64,000 nucleotides of DNA from Polaribacter sp. L3A8 (GTDB lineage: Bacteria > Bacteroidota > Bacteroidia > Flavobacteriales > Flavobacteriaceae). The stretch lies in assembly GCF_009796785.1 (NCBI RefSeq), contig NZ_CP047026.1, forward strand, positions 2,648,501 to 2,712,500, given 5' to 3'. The notes beneath the pieces were generated by a model, which ran no database searches, was not told where the DNA came from, and saw only the letters and a list, made by a program, of their open reading frames with translations. A program made the translations under genes and the position numbers. Shown here piece by piece: positions 8,413 to 16,594 of the stretch. The stretch's first letter is position 1, and each line of letters starts with the position of its first letter.

Positions 8413-8449
8413 AAGTGCTTTTGTTATTCTTTATGTCAAAAAACTGAGG

Positions 8450-8457
8450 TAATTTTG
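8450..8457 (+). promoter_or_regulatory. -7 promoter box of the riboswitch/TonB receptor unit
   Basis: TAATTTTG followed by CG matches TAnnTTTG. Transcription would begin at about 8464, directly before the TPP aptamer. Confidence 0.55.
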
Positions 8458-8467
8458 CGCCGTTCTC

Positions 8468-8612
8468 ATAAAGGGGTGCTAATTTTTAGTTGATGGTGTT
8501 TAGTTGTTAGTTTTTAGTCTTACTCAGACTTTTTAAACTTTCTAACTTTCAAATTAAAGAAAAGCTGAGATCATACCCATTGAACCTAGAACAGGTAATG
8601 CTGTTTAGGAAA
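8468..8612 (+). ncRNA. TPP (thiamine pyrophosphate) riboswitch aptamer
   Basis: All conserved THI-box blocks are present in order: GGGGTGC (8473-8479), GCTGAGA (8564-8570), ACCCATTGAACCT (8575-8587), then CAGGTAATGCTG (8592-8603) and TTTAGGA. About 85 nt separate the first two blocks, so the P3 arm is long. That arm is low-complexity (TTAGTTGTTAGTTTTTAGT). The aptamer lies on the strand of the TonB receptor gene, 150 bp before its ATG. TPP binding is expected to lower expression. No simple terminator hairpin was recognised, so control at translation or through the downstream repeat hairpin is possible. Confidence 0.93.
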
Positions 8613-8619
8613 TATCAAA

Positions 8620-8697
8620 TGTCATTGCGAAGATTTTTTTCTGAAGCAATCTTTCTTACTGAAGAGATTACCACGTTGTAAACTCCTCGTAATGACA
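8620..8697. repeat. Family-B repeat pair in the leader between TPP aptamer and gene
   Basis: TGTCATTGCGA at 8620-8630 and TCCTCGTAATGACA ending at 8697 are inverted copies that can pair in the transcript, with GAAGCAATCT and AGAGATTACC inside. Placed immediately 3' of the riboswitch, it could affect switching or leader folding. Confidence 0.8.
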
Positions 8698-8765
8698 GTA
8701 AATAATTATTCAAAAATCAATCACAAGAATAATTACCTCTTTTTATTCGTTTTAAAATTTTTAAA

Positions 8766-11219
8766 ATGAAAAAAATTACTTTTTTTTTATTCTTGTTTAC
8801 AAGCATTCTTGTAAACGCCCAGACATTTACACTTAACGGAAAAGTGGTAGATGAAAACAATGATTCTTTACCAGGAGCAACTATTTTGGTACAAGAAACT
8901 AAAAAAGGAACCTCAACAGATTTTGATGGAAAGTTTAGTGTAAGTCTTCTTAAAGGAGATTATACCATTCAGGTTTCTTTTATAGGTTATAAAACTGTTT
9001 ATAAAACAGTTACTTTAACCAAAAATGATACAATTGCGTTTTCTTTAGTACCAAATGCTACTCTTTTAGAAGAGATTTTGGTTTCTGCAACTAGAGCAAA
9101 TGATCAGTCTCCTTTTGTATTTACCAACATTAAAAAAGAAACTTTAGAATCTGCTAATTTAGGTCAGGATTTACCTATTTTATTAGACCAACTTCCTTCT
9201 GTAGTAACTACTAGTGATGCCGGTGCTGGAGTTGGTTATACAGGAATTAGAGTTCGTGGAAGTGATGCAACTAGGGTTAATGTAACAATTAATGGAATTC
9301 CTTATAATGACTCTGAAAGTCAAGGAACTTTTTGGGTTAACATGCCAGATTTTACAAGTTCTGTAGAAGATATTCAATTGCAGCGAGGTGTAGGAACTTC
9401 TACAAATGGATCTGGTGCTTTTGGTGCAAGTTTAAATATAAAAACATTAACTCCTTCTAAAGTTGGTTATGCCAAAACATCACATTCTGTTGGAAGTTTT
9501 AACACTAGAAAACACAATGTTAGCGTTGGTTCTGGAATTAAAAACAATTTTTATGTTGAAGCTAGATTATCTAGTATACAAAGTGATGGATATATTGATA
9601 GAGCCAGTGCAGATTTAAGTAGTTACTATACTGAAGCTGGATTTTTAAATGATAAAACTTCTATAAAAGCCGTCATATTTGGTGGTAAAGAAATAACCTA
9701 TCAATCTTGGTATGGGACTCCTGAAGCTGTTGTAAAAAATGATAGAGATGGCATTCAAGGTTTTATAGATAGAAATTTTCCAAGTACTGATGAAGAACAA
9801 AACTTATTAAATTCTGGTAGAACTTATAATTTTTACACGTATGATAATCAGGTTGATAATTATGAACAAACTCATTATCAATTACATTTATCACACAAGT
9901 TTACAGATTATTTTTCTGCTAATATTTCTAGTAATTTAACCAAAGGTAAAGGTTATTTTGAGCAATATAAGGACGGTGAAGAACTAGGAGATTATTTTCC
10001 TACAAATGCAAATGCATCAGATGAAGGAGACGTAATAAGAAGACGTTGGTTAGATAATGACTTTTACGCATTTGTTTATACTCTAAATTATAAGAAAGAT
10101 AATTTTAATATCTATTTAGGTGGGGGCTACAATTCTTATAAAGGAGATCATTATGGAGAAATAATTTGGGACTCTTTTAAAACTGCAATTCCAATTAGAA
10201 GTAACTATTATTTTAGTTATGGTAAAAAGAAAAGTTTTAACACCTATTTTAAAGTAGAATATGATATTACATCAAATTTATTTGCCTTATTAGATTTACA
10301 GTATAGAACTGTTAATTATGAGTCTTTAGGTACAAGTTCTGACTTATTAAATATAAACGTTGACGAAAAATATAATTTTTTTAATCCTAAATTCGGTTTA
10401 ACATATTACATCAATAAAAACAATAGTATTTACGGTTCTTATGCCGTTGGTAACAGAGAGCCAAATAGAGATGATTTAACTAAAAATCCTGTTTTACCAA
10501 AATCAGAAAGGTTACATGACTTTGAATTTGGTTACAAGTTAAAAAAGAAAGACTACTACTTTAATGCGAACTTGTATTACATGAATTACACAGATCAGTT
10601 AGTGCTAACTGGAGATTTAGATGATGTTGGTGATCCAATTAGACAAAATGTTTCTGATAGTTACAGATTAGGAATTGAGTTACAGTTAGGTTATAAATTA
10701 TCTGAAAAATTTAGAGTAGACTTTAATGCTACATTCAGTAAAAATAAAATTGATGAATTTGATTATGTTGTTTATGACACCCAACATGATGCTAATTTTA
10801 AGACTGTTTCTTATACCCCAATTGTAACCACATTTAAAGATACAGATATTTCTTTTTCTCCAAATACAATCTTTGCAAGTACTTTAACTTACTCTCCATT
10901 TAAAAATGGAAAGATCTCTTTATTAAGTAAATATGTTGGAAAACAATTTTTAGATAATACGGCCAACAACAGTAAAAGTATTGATAGCTATTTTGTAAAT
11001 AATCTAAATCTTTCATACAAATTGCAACCAAAATGGATAGATGAAATAGGATTCAATTTACTTGTTAATAACATATTTAACAATGAATATGTTTCAAATG
11101 GTTATACTTACAGTTATTTTTATAGACCAGAAAATTCTAATAACAACGCAATAACAGAAAATTTTTATTACCCACAAGCAACTAGAAATTTCTTAGTTGG
11201 CCTTACTTTAAAGTTTTAA
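8766..11219 (+). CDS. TonB-dependent receptor, probably for thiamine or a thiamine precursor
   Basis: An 817-residue outer-membrane receptor. The signal peptide MKKITFFLFLFTSILVNAQ is followed by a carboxypeptidase-regulatory-like domain (residues about 20-105; GKVVDENNDSLPGATILVQ, GTSTDFDGKFSV, VSFIGYKTV). A plug domain follows (about 115-230; LPILLDQLPSVVTT, GIRVRGSDATRVNVTINGIP, VEDIQLQRGVGTSTNGSGAFGASLNI), then a 22-strand barrel ending in YYPQATRNFLVGLTLKF with the C-terminal phenylalanine. The TPP riboswitch in its leader assigns it to thiamine uptake; TPP-controlled TonB receptors are known in Bacteroidetes. Energy comes from TonB-ExbBD encoded elsewhere. Monocistronic, with a strong terminator downstream. 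Confidence 0.93.
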   Translation: MKKITFFLFLFTSILVNAQTFTLNGKVVDENNDSLPGATILVQETKKGTSTDFDGKFSVSLLKGDYTIQVSFIGYKTVYKTVTLTKNDTIAFSLVPNATLLEEILVSATRANDQSPFVFTNIKKETLESANLGQDLPILLDQLPSVVTTSDAGAGVGYTGIRVRGSDATRVNVTINGIPYNDSESQGTFWVNMPDFTSSVEDIQLQRGVGTSTNGSGAFGASLNIKTLTPSKVGYAKTSHSVGSFNTRKHNVSVGSGIKNNFYVEARLSSIQSDGYIDRASADLSSYYTEAGFLNDKTSIKAVIFGGKEITYQSWYGTPEAVVKNDRDGIQGFIDRNFPSTDEEQNLLNSGRTYNFYTYDNQVDNYEQTHYQLHLSHKFTDYFSANISSNLTKGKGYFEQYKDGEELGDYFPTNANASDEGDVIRRRWLDNDFYAFVYTLNYKKDNFNIYLGGGYNSYKGDHYGEIIWDSFKTAIPIRSNYYFSYGKKKSFNTYFKVEYDITSNLFALLDLQYRTVNYESLGTSSDLLNINVDEKYNFFNPKFGLTYYINKNNSIYGSYAVGNREPNRDDLTKNPVLPKSERLHDFEFGYKLKKKDYYFNANLYYMNYTDQLVLTGDLDDVGDPIRQNVSDSYRLGIELQLGYKLSEKFRVDFNATFSKNKIDEFDYVVYDTQHDANFKTVSYTPIVTTFKDTDISFSPNTIFASTLTYSPFKNGKISLLSKYVGKQFLDNTANNSKSIDSYFVNNLNLSYKLQPKWIDEIGFNLLVNNIFNNEYVSNGYTYSYFYRPENSNNNAITENFYYPQATRNFLVGLTLKF

Positions 11220-11270
11220 AAAAACATCATTTCTTAGTCTTTTTTGATTAAAATTGACGAAAAAATAAAC

Positions 11271-11309
11271 AAAACGAGCATTTTCTATTGAAAATCGCTC
11301 GTTTTTTCG
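11271..11309 (+). terminator. Rho-independent terminator after the TonB receptor gene
   Basis: AAAACGAGC and GCTCGTTTT form the lower stem and ATTTT/AAAAT the upper stem, followed by TTTTTT. It lies 52 bp past the stop. From here to about 11470 no feature is recognised. Confidence 0.85.
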
Positions 11310-11473
11310 TATATTGTAGATTCATGAGAAATTCTTTCTTTTACATCAAAAATAATACGAGCACTTATAGTCTTGATTTTTGTCTTACAAAAAATCATTC
11401 TAATATATCGATCACTCCTGCTTTCTAGTTTTTTAATAAAATTACATCTGTTATCATCTTCAACTTCATAAAA

Positions 11474-11489
11474 AAGTGTTTTTACACTT
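11474..11489 (+). promoter_or_regulatory. Small hairpin upstream of the 63-aa gene
   Basis: AAGTGT-TTTT-ACACTT forms a 6-bp stem ending 16 nt before the ATG at 11506. It might influence translation of the small gene and, through it, the sigma factor gene. This is inference from position only. Confidence 0.35.
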
Positions 11490-11505
11490 CTTTAAAACTA
11501 TATAT

Positions 11506-11697
11506 ATGAAAATTATTCAAATTCAAAGAAAAACGAAATATCAAAAATACTATTCTTCTGCCATGGGAACTCTAAATTCTAGAGTTACTTACATCAAAAA
11601 ATATTTTTTAGGGATTCCTTTTAAAACGATTCACAAATACCGAGAAACCTATTACGGAGAAATGAAAATGTGTGATGATTGCAATCTATTTATTTAA
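11506..11697 (+). CDS. Small conserved-looking basic protein of unknown function (63 aa)
   Basis: Starts MKIIQIQRKTKYQKYYSS and ends GEMKMCDDCNLFI. It is rich in lysine and tyrosine, has no signal peptide or membrane segment, and ends with a CDDC pair that could bind metal or be redox active. An in-frame ATG 30 bp upstream would add a hydrophobic MFLHFFKTIY stretch; the downstream start just after TATATAT is preferred. The stop is 30 bp before the RpoD-like gene on the same strand, so the two are probably cotranscribed. I recall similar short proteins in other Flavobacteriaceae, but no function is known to me. Confidence 0.65.
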   Translation: MKIIQIQRKTKYQKYYSSAMGTLNSRVTYIKKYFLGIPFKTIHKYRETYYGEMKMCDDCNLFI

Positions 11698-11727
11698 AAT
11701 TAATCTTAAAAAAACCCCAAACAATAT

Positions 11728-12591
11728 ATGAGACAACTTAAAATTGTAAAGCAAGTAACCAATCGTGACGCCAAATCTTTAGAAAAATATTTTCAAGAAA
11801 TCAGTAAAATTGGTCTTATTACTGCTGATGAAGAAGTAGAACTAGCTTTGAAAATAAAAAAAGGGAACAATAGAGCGTTGGATAAACTTGTTACTGCAAA
11901 TTTAAGATTTGTTGTTTCTGTTGCAAAACAATACCAAGGTCAGGGTTTAAAACTGTCTGATTTAATTAATGAAGGTAATTTAGGTTTGGTAAAAGCTGCA
12001 AAACGTTTTGATGAAACAAGAGGTTTTAAGTTTATTTCTTATGCTGTTTGGTGGATTCGTCAATCTATTATGTCTGCCTTGGCAGAACAATCTCGTATTG
12101 TACGTTTGCCTTTAAATAAAATTGGTAGCATTAATAAAATACGTAAAATATATGATCGTTTAGAACAAAACGAACAACGTATGCCTACTAATAAAGAAAT
12201 AGCAAAACAGTTAGACATGACAGAAACTGAAGTTGCTCAGTCTTTAAAAAACTCTGGAAGACACGTTTCTATGGATGCACCGTTTAAAGAAGGAGAAGAT
12301 TCTAATTTATACAATCTAATACAGTCTGATGATTCTCCTAGACCAGATAAAAACTTAATGACACAATCTTTATCAATTGAAATAAACAGGGCTTTAGACA
12401 CGCTTTCTAGTAAAGAGGCTAAAGTGATAAAAATGTTTTATGGCATTAATCTTCCTGCTCCTTGTAGCTTAACCGAAATTGGAGAAATTTTTGACCTTTC
12501 TAGAGAAAGAGTGAGACAGGTAAAACAAAAAGCAATTAGACGCTTACAACATCGATCTAAAACACATCTTTTAAAAACATATTTAGGGTAA
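11728..12591 (+). CDS. RpoD-like sigma-70 factor, divergent paralogue
   Basis: 287 residues, the length of the Bacteroidetes primary sigma factor, with all regions in order: 1.2 ([19 protein letters not shown]), 2.1-2.4 ([53 protein letters not shown]), 3.0 ([11 protein letters not shown]), GRHVSMDAP, and 4.2 ([22 protein letters not shown] end). Regions 2.3-2.4 match the housekeeping type, so it should read TAnnTTTG-like promoters. Region 4 is unusual: the stretch [22 protein letters not shown] differs clearly from the usual Bacteroidetes YFGLNGxxxMTLEEIGExFDLT. It is therefore more likely a second, specialised RpoD-type factor than the main one. A 63-aa gene precedes it by 30 bp. Confidence 0.9.
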   Translation: MRQLKIVKQVTNRDAKSLEKYFQEISKIGLITADEEVELALKIKKGNNRALDKLVTANLRFVVSVAKQYQGQGLKLSDLINEGNLGLVKAAKRFDETRGFKFISYAVWWIRQSIMSALAEQSRIVRLPLNKIGSINKIRKIYDRLEQNEQRMPTNKEIAKQLDMTETEVAQSLKNSGRHVSMDAPFKEGEDSNLYNLIQSDDSPRPDKNLMTQSLSIEINRALDTLSSKEAKVIKMFYGINLPAPCSLTEIGEIFDLSRERVRQVKQKAIRRLQHRSKTHLLKTYLG

Positions 12592-12617
12592 CATTTACCC
12601 TTTTAAATTATTTACAA

Positions 12618-12649
12618 AAAAAGGAAGCAAAATTGCTTCCTTTTTTTTT
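12618..12649 (+). terminator. Rho-independent terminator after the sigma factor gene
   Basis: GGAAGCAA/TTGCTTCC with an AA loop, flanked by an A-run and nine Ts. The symmetry suggests that it also serves the convergent operon ending at 12668. Confidence 0.85.
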
Positions 12650-12667
12650 GTAAAAAACCATATAAAC

Positions 12668-14641
12668 CTACTTTATAGGTTCTAACAACAATACTATTTT
12701 ATTAAAATCTGCAGCACTATTAATTACCGTTCTATATTCTTCATACATAGCTACTTCTATGTTGTTTTCTCTATAATGCTCATCGGCAGTAACAGTTAAC
12801 GTATTTCCTTTTAATTGGTAAGAAGATTTAAAAGAGAATAATTCTTTGCCATCTTTCACATACGAATTATCAATAATGATATCCTCTAAATTGGTTATTT
12901 TATATCCTTTAGGGATATGAAGTGTTAGCGTTCTAAAATAACTCCTATGAAACTGACCTTCTAAAGGCAACACTCGTTGCTTTTCTTGATACATTTCTAA
13001 TTGTTGTCCAATTAAATCGCCCAACTTAAATAAGTATTTTCTGCCTGCTTTTTCTACAAATCCTTCTGTTGTAAAATCTACAATAACTTGTAAGGGCTTT
13101 ACACCAAACAATTCAGCATCGTCATTTATTAGTTTTCTACTTTTAATTTCAAACTCTGGTGTTGCACTTTCTACAAAACTATCTACTAAATCATTTCTAG
13201 CTTCTTTACCTTGAATTAAATGCATAAAAGGTTGAATATTCATAGCATAATATCCGCTGAAAGCTCTGTCTAAATGAACCGTGTTTTCTGTTAAATTGTC
13301 TTTATCAAAATCGATTGTTACTTTCATAACATCTGCAATTTTATCCGCTTTTACAGGTTCTATATATTTAATTTTCCCAGTTACCGATTTCTGATCTCCA
13401 ACAACCACTTCTTTTAAAAACAATCCATAATTATCGGTTACATAAGGCAACGGGAAACCAAACCTTGTTCCTGATGCATTTGGTGACAGATATTTATCAG
13501 AAGCAGGGAAATATAGTAAAAAGTCCGTTAAAAAATTAGTCGACTCAAATTCTGGATCGAACTTTATTTCATTTCTATCTGAGGTAATCACCAATTCATG
13601 CGCTATATTTAAAGTTCTTAAAACAGCGATATATAATTTTATAACTCCAGTTTCATTCGCCACTTGTTGGGCTAAAATTAAATCTAAATTTTCTAAATCA
13701 TCACCATAAATATCTTGAGAATACACCGTTGCTTTTATGTAATAATCTAATTTTCTTACAATTGTTTCTTCATCTGCTTTTTTCGGAAGGTCTAATTCTT
13801 TTATAAAATCGTTAAGTAAACCAGTTGTTTTTTCTGAATATTCTGGATAATAAGAGGTATACAAATTATGAGCGATGTTACCATAAGAAATAACATCAAC
13901 ATCCATATTGTTGGTGTTTTTATCCATTTTATAAACAATAAATCCTCTGGATGCATTATAAGGCGCTTGGTATTCATTTTCTAATTTTGGCACCTTAGCA
14001 ACATATAATTTATAATGTATTTTATGGGTACTAAAAGTATCTGTATCAACATCTGGTACATTATTATAACTCTTAAATTTAAACAATAAATTACTTGGTG
14101 AAAATAAATCGAATTCTACATTTTCTTTATAGTATGCATCTTGAATGTACATTCTTTCTCCTGTATAACTTGGTGCTCTTTTTACCACATACATATACTC
14201 AATAAAACTGCCTTTTATAATCCCTTCTAAAGCAAAATATTTATAAGTACTTCCTGTCTCTTCATCTTCTGCCGTTAGTATTTTAGATTGATCTAAATTG
14301 ATTATTTTGCCTTCTGGAGTAATTACTCTTGCTTTATTTATTTGTAATTCGGCACCCGCAGAAAATGGTAAATAAATTTTGTTATATTCTTCAATCGCAT
14401 CATCAGAATTTAACCACAACACTTTGTGCTCTAAAAAATATTCTACTAAATCTTCCTTATCAAAAGTAAATTCTGTAACTATTTTTTCTTTTACAGCAAT
14501 CATATCTTCTGTACTTCCTTTTTCTACGGTATAATTAGGAGTTGTTTCCCAATCGTAACTTTTAAAGAAAAGAGTTTCTTGCGCTACTGCAATCTGAAAA
14601 GTAAATAACAAGGCAACTAATAAGCTAATTTTAATCTTCAT
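12668..14641 (-). CDS. Exported DUF3857/DUF3858 protein with degenerate transglutaminase core
   Basis: 657 residues with signal peptide MKIKISLLVALLFTFQIAVAQ, so periplasmic or surface exposed. The N-terminal half matches the DUF3857 beta-sandwich (INKARVITPEGKIINLDQSK, GSFIEYMYVVKRAPS). The middle corresponds to the transglutaminase-like fold, but where the paralogue at 14651 has GDCKD this protein has NETGVIKLYIAVLRTLNI, and the histidine and aspartate are also replaced (YLSPNASG in place of YLDATG). A DUF3858-like C-terminal beta-domain follows. It is probably a non-catalytic partner of the paralogue encoded 9 bp upstream. The last gene of a three-gene operon. Confidence 0.85.
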   Translation of the reverse strand: MKIKISLLVALLFTFQIAVAQETLFFKSYDWETTPNYTVEKGSTEDMIAVKEKIVTEFTFDKEDLVEYFLEHKVLWLNSDDAIEEYNKIYLPFSAGAELQINKARVITPEGKIINLDQSKILTAEDEETGSTYKYFALEGIIKGSFIEYMYVVKRAPSYTGERMYIQDAYYKENVEFDLFSPSNLLFKFKSYNNVPDVDTDTFSTHKIHYKLYVAKVPKLENEYQAPYNASRGFIVYKMDKNTNNMDVDVISYGNIAHNLYTSYYPEYSEKTTGLLNDFIKELDLPKKADEETIVRKLDYYIKATVYSQDIYGDDLENLDLILAQQVANETGVIKLYIAVLRTLNIAHELVITSDRNEIKFDPEFESTNFLTDFLLYFPASDKYLSPNASGTRFGFPLPYVTDNYGLFLKEVVVGDQKSVTGKIKYIEPVKADKIADVMKVTIDFDKDNLTENTVHLDRAFSGYYAMNIQPFMHLIQGKEARNDLVDSFVESATPEFEIKSRKLINDDAELFGVKPLQVIVDFTTEGFVEKAGRKYLFKLGDLIGQQLEMYQEKQRVLPLEGQFHRSYFRTLTLHIPKGYKITNLEDIIIDNSYVKDGKELFSFKSSYQLKGNTLTVTADEHYRENNIEVAMYEEYRTVINSAADFNKIVLLLEPIK

Positions 14642-14650
14642 AATTTGATT

Positions 14651-16594
14651 TTATTCTTTTTTTAAAACGACAATTTCTTTATAATTTCTTTCAATTTTTT
14701 TAATCGCTGTATTTACTTCTTTTTGTTGATCTAAAGATAAAACTAAGAAATTTAATTCGATTTCTTGGGCATAGACAACCTCATTACCGTTTGCTTGATA
14801 ACTAATTTTACAAGTCAGTAAATCATTAGATACTTTTACATCTTCAGGCACATAATCTACCACATAACCTTTCGGAACTTCTAATGTAGTTGTATAACTA
14901 AAGAATTTTTTATAATCGTATTCTATGGAGTTTTTTCTGTTTTTATCTGTTTTATAAATAGAAATATCTTTATTCAAATTTAGGTTGATGTAAATTTCAT
15001 CACCCAAATTTTTAGCATAATTTTTAATCTTAAAATCATAATCTACAATAAAATTATCATCGTAATGATATTTATTTGTCTCTTTAAAATCACTTATTAA
15101 AAAGGTATTGTTCCCTTTTTGGAACACGCTATTATAAAATTTCTTTAACTTCGTTTCTGTATTTCCTGTTTCTAAACTATGAAAAATATCGATTTTTGGA
15201 TATCCAGAAATCTCGGTTTTAGAAGAACCAATAACCCTGCCGTTTTCAATTTTGATATCGGTTACATCTATAATTGCATTTTCTTTAGCCGCAACAATTG
15301 GTACTTTTTTAATTTTAAAATCTTTTCCATACCCCACCAATGCTTCTTTTCCTTGAATAAAAGAAGTTGGCATACCAAATTTTATATACCTACCTGTTGC
15401 ATCTAAATAATAGGTTTTTCCGTTGTTCTCATAAGAGAGAATCATGTGATTGTCTACAACAGGTGTTGGCACCTCATCATACGTATACGGAATACTTCTT
15501 GTACCAATCCAAGTTAAATTTCCTTTCACACCTGCAATTTCTAACATTCTATAAAGAATACTAGAATTGTCTTTACAATCGCCATATTTTTTTCTAAATA
15601 CCTCGTTAGATTCTCTCGGAATAAAACCACCTAATGCATACTCAAAAGCAATGTATTTTATGTTTTGCTGTGTCCAATAATAAATGGCTTTTACCTTTTC
15701 TAAATCGTTTTTTTTATCCTCAGTAATTCTAGCAACTAAAGCTACCAATTCGGTATTTGGTGCTTCTGTATTTACATTTTCTACCAAAGAATAATACCAA
15801 TTGTACAGATCGGATACTTTGCCTAACAACTTACTGTTTTTACCCTTAATTTTATAAGAAGTAATGATAGGAACAATATGAGGTAAAATGGTTTTGTAAC
15901 TTGGTGTATTTGCCTCAAAATCATATTCTGGTTGGTTGTTTAATATCCAAGTATAAATTACCTTATCTCCTTTTTTAGCTTCTGTAAACTCAATTTCTGT
16001 ATCAGAAATATTGAATTTCTTGAATTCTAAATGCACGTTTTCATCAACAATAATGGTGACTTTGTTTTTTTGAACAGGAAAATAATCACCAAAATAAAAA
16101 GGGGTTAAGAAACGGGGATTTTTAATTTTCTGAGAATATTTTAAAATCGATTTTGATCCTTTTTTCAAATTGGAATACACAAAATTTAACAACTTAGAAT
16201 CATCATGAAAAGACTGATTTAATTCATCCTTCTCCGTAAACTTTTCTACTTTATTTTCTACATATTTGTTATTCTCATAAGAAAAAGAGGATGCTTCTAT
16301 TTTATTTAATTCAAAAAATGTAGAAAAGTTTAGTGTATTTTTAGAATTATAAGTTGCAGCATCATTTAAATACAAGTCTTCTTCTATAAACGCTTGATTG
16401 ATTTGTAAACTATCATTAATAACTTCTATCGTAATAATAGTTTCTTGTAGTAAACGTGTTCTTGCCGCTTCTGGATGCAGCTTGTGATACTTTAAATACT
16501 CAGCAGAATACTGAGCGTTTAAGCTTGTAACAATAAATAAAAAGAACGCAATTAAACTTAATTTATAAATTTTCAACCGTGTATACTTTTCCAT
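14651..16594 (-). CDS. Exported DUF3857 transglutaminase-like protein, catalytic triad intact
   Basis: 647 residues with signal sequence (MEKYTRLKIYKLSLIAFFLFIVTSLNAQ). DUF3857 occupies roughly residues 45-220 and a transglutaminase-like domain about 260-420. The triad is visible: Cys340 in KKYGDCKDNSS, His383 in DNHMILS, and Asp398 in YYLDATG. The C-terminal third is a beta-domain like DUF3858. Such proteins may cross-link, cleave or acylate peptides or cell-wall material; the real substrate is not known. The start codon lies inside the end of the upstream TPR/YwqK gene (32-bp overlap), indicating translational coupling, and the inactive paralogue follows after 9 bp. Confidence 0.88.
   Translation of the reverse strand: MEKYTRLKIYKLSLIAFFLFIVTSLNAQYSAEYLKYHKLHPEAARTRLLQETIITIEVINDSLQINQAFIEEDLYLNDAATYNSKNTLNFSTFFELNKIEASSFSYENNKYVENKVEKFTEKDELNQSFHDDSKLLNFVYSNLKKGSKSILKYSQKIKNPRFLTPFYFGDYFPVQKNKVTIIVDENVHLEFKKFNISDTEIEFTEAKKGDKVIYTWILNNQPEYDFEANTPSYKTILPHIVPIITSYKIKGKNSKLLGKVSDLYNWYYSLVENVNTEAPNTELVALVARITEDKKNDLEKVKAIYYWTQQNIKYIAFEYALGGFIPRESNEVFRKKYGDCKDNSSILYRMLEIAGVKGNLTWIGTRSIPYTYDEVPTPVVDNHMILSYENNGKTYYLDATGRYIKFGMPTSFIQGKEALVGYGKDFKIKKVPIVAAKENAIIDVTDIKIENGRVIGSSKTEISGYPKIDIFHSLETGNTETKLKKFYNSVFQKGNNTFLISDFKETNKYHYDDNFIVDYDFKIKNYAKNLGDEIYINLNLNKDISIYKTDKNRKNSIEYDYKKFFSYTTTLEVPKGYVVDYVPEDVKVSNDLLTCKISYQANGNEVVYAQEIELNFLVLSLDQQKEVNTAIKKIERNYKEIVVLKKE

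Noticed and set aside
8042..8470. Search for a gene or small RNA gene in the long spacer before the riboswitch
   Set aside because: Only repeats were found; no ORF with a credible start or composition.
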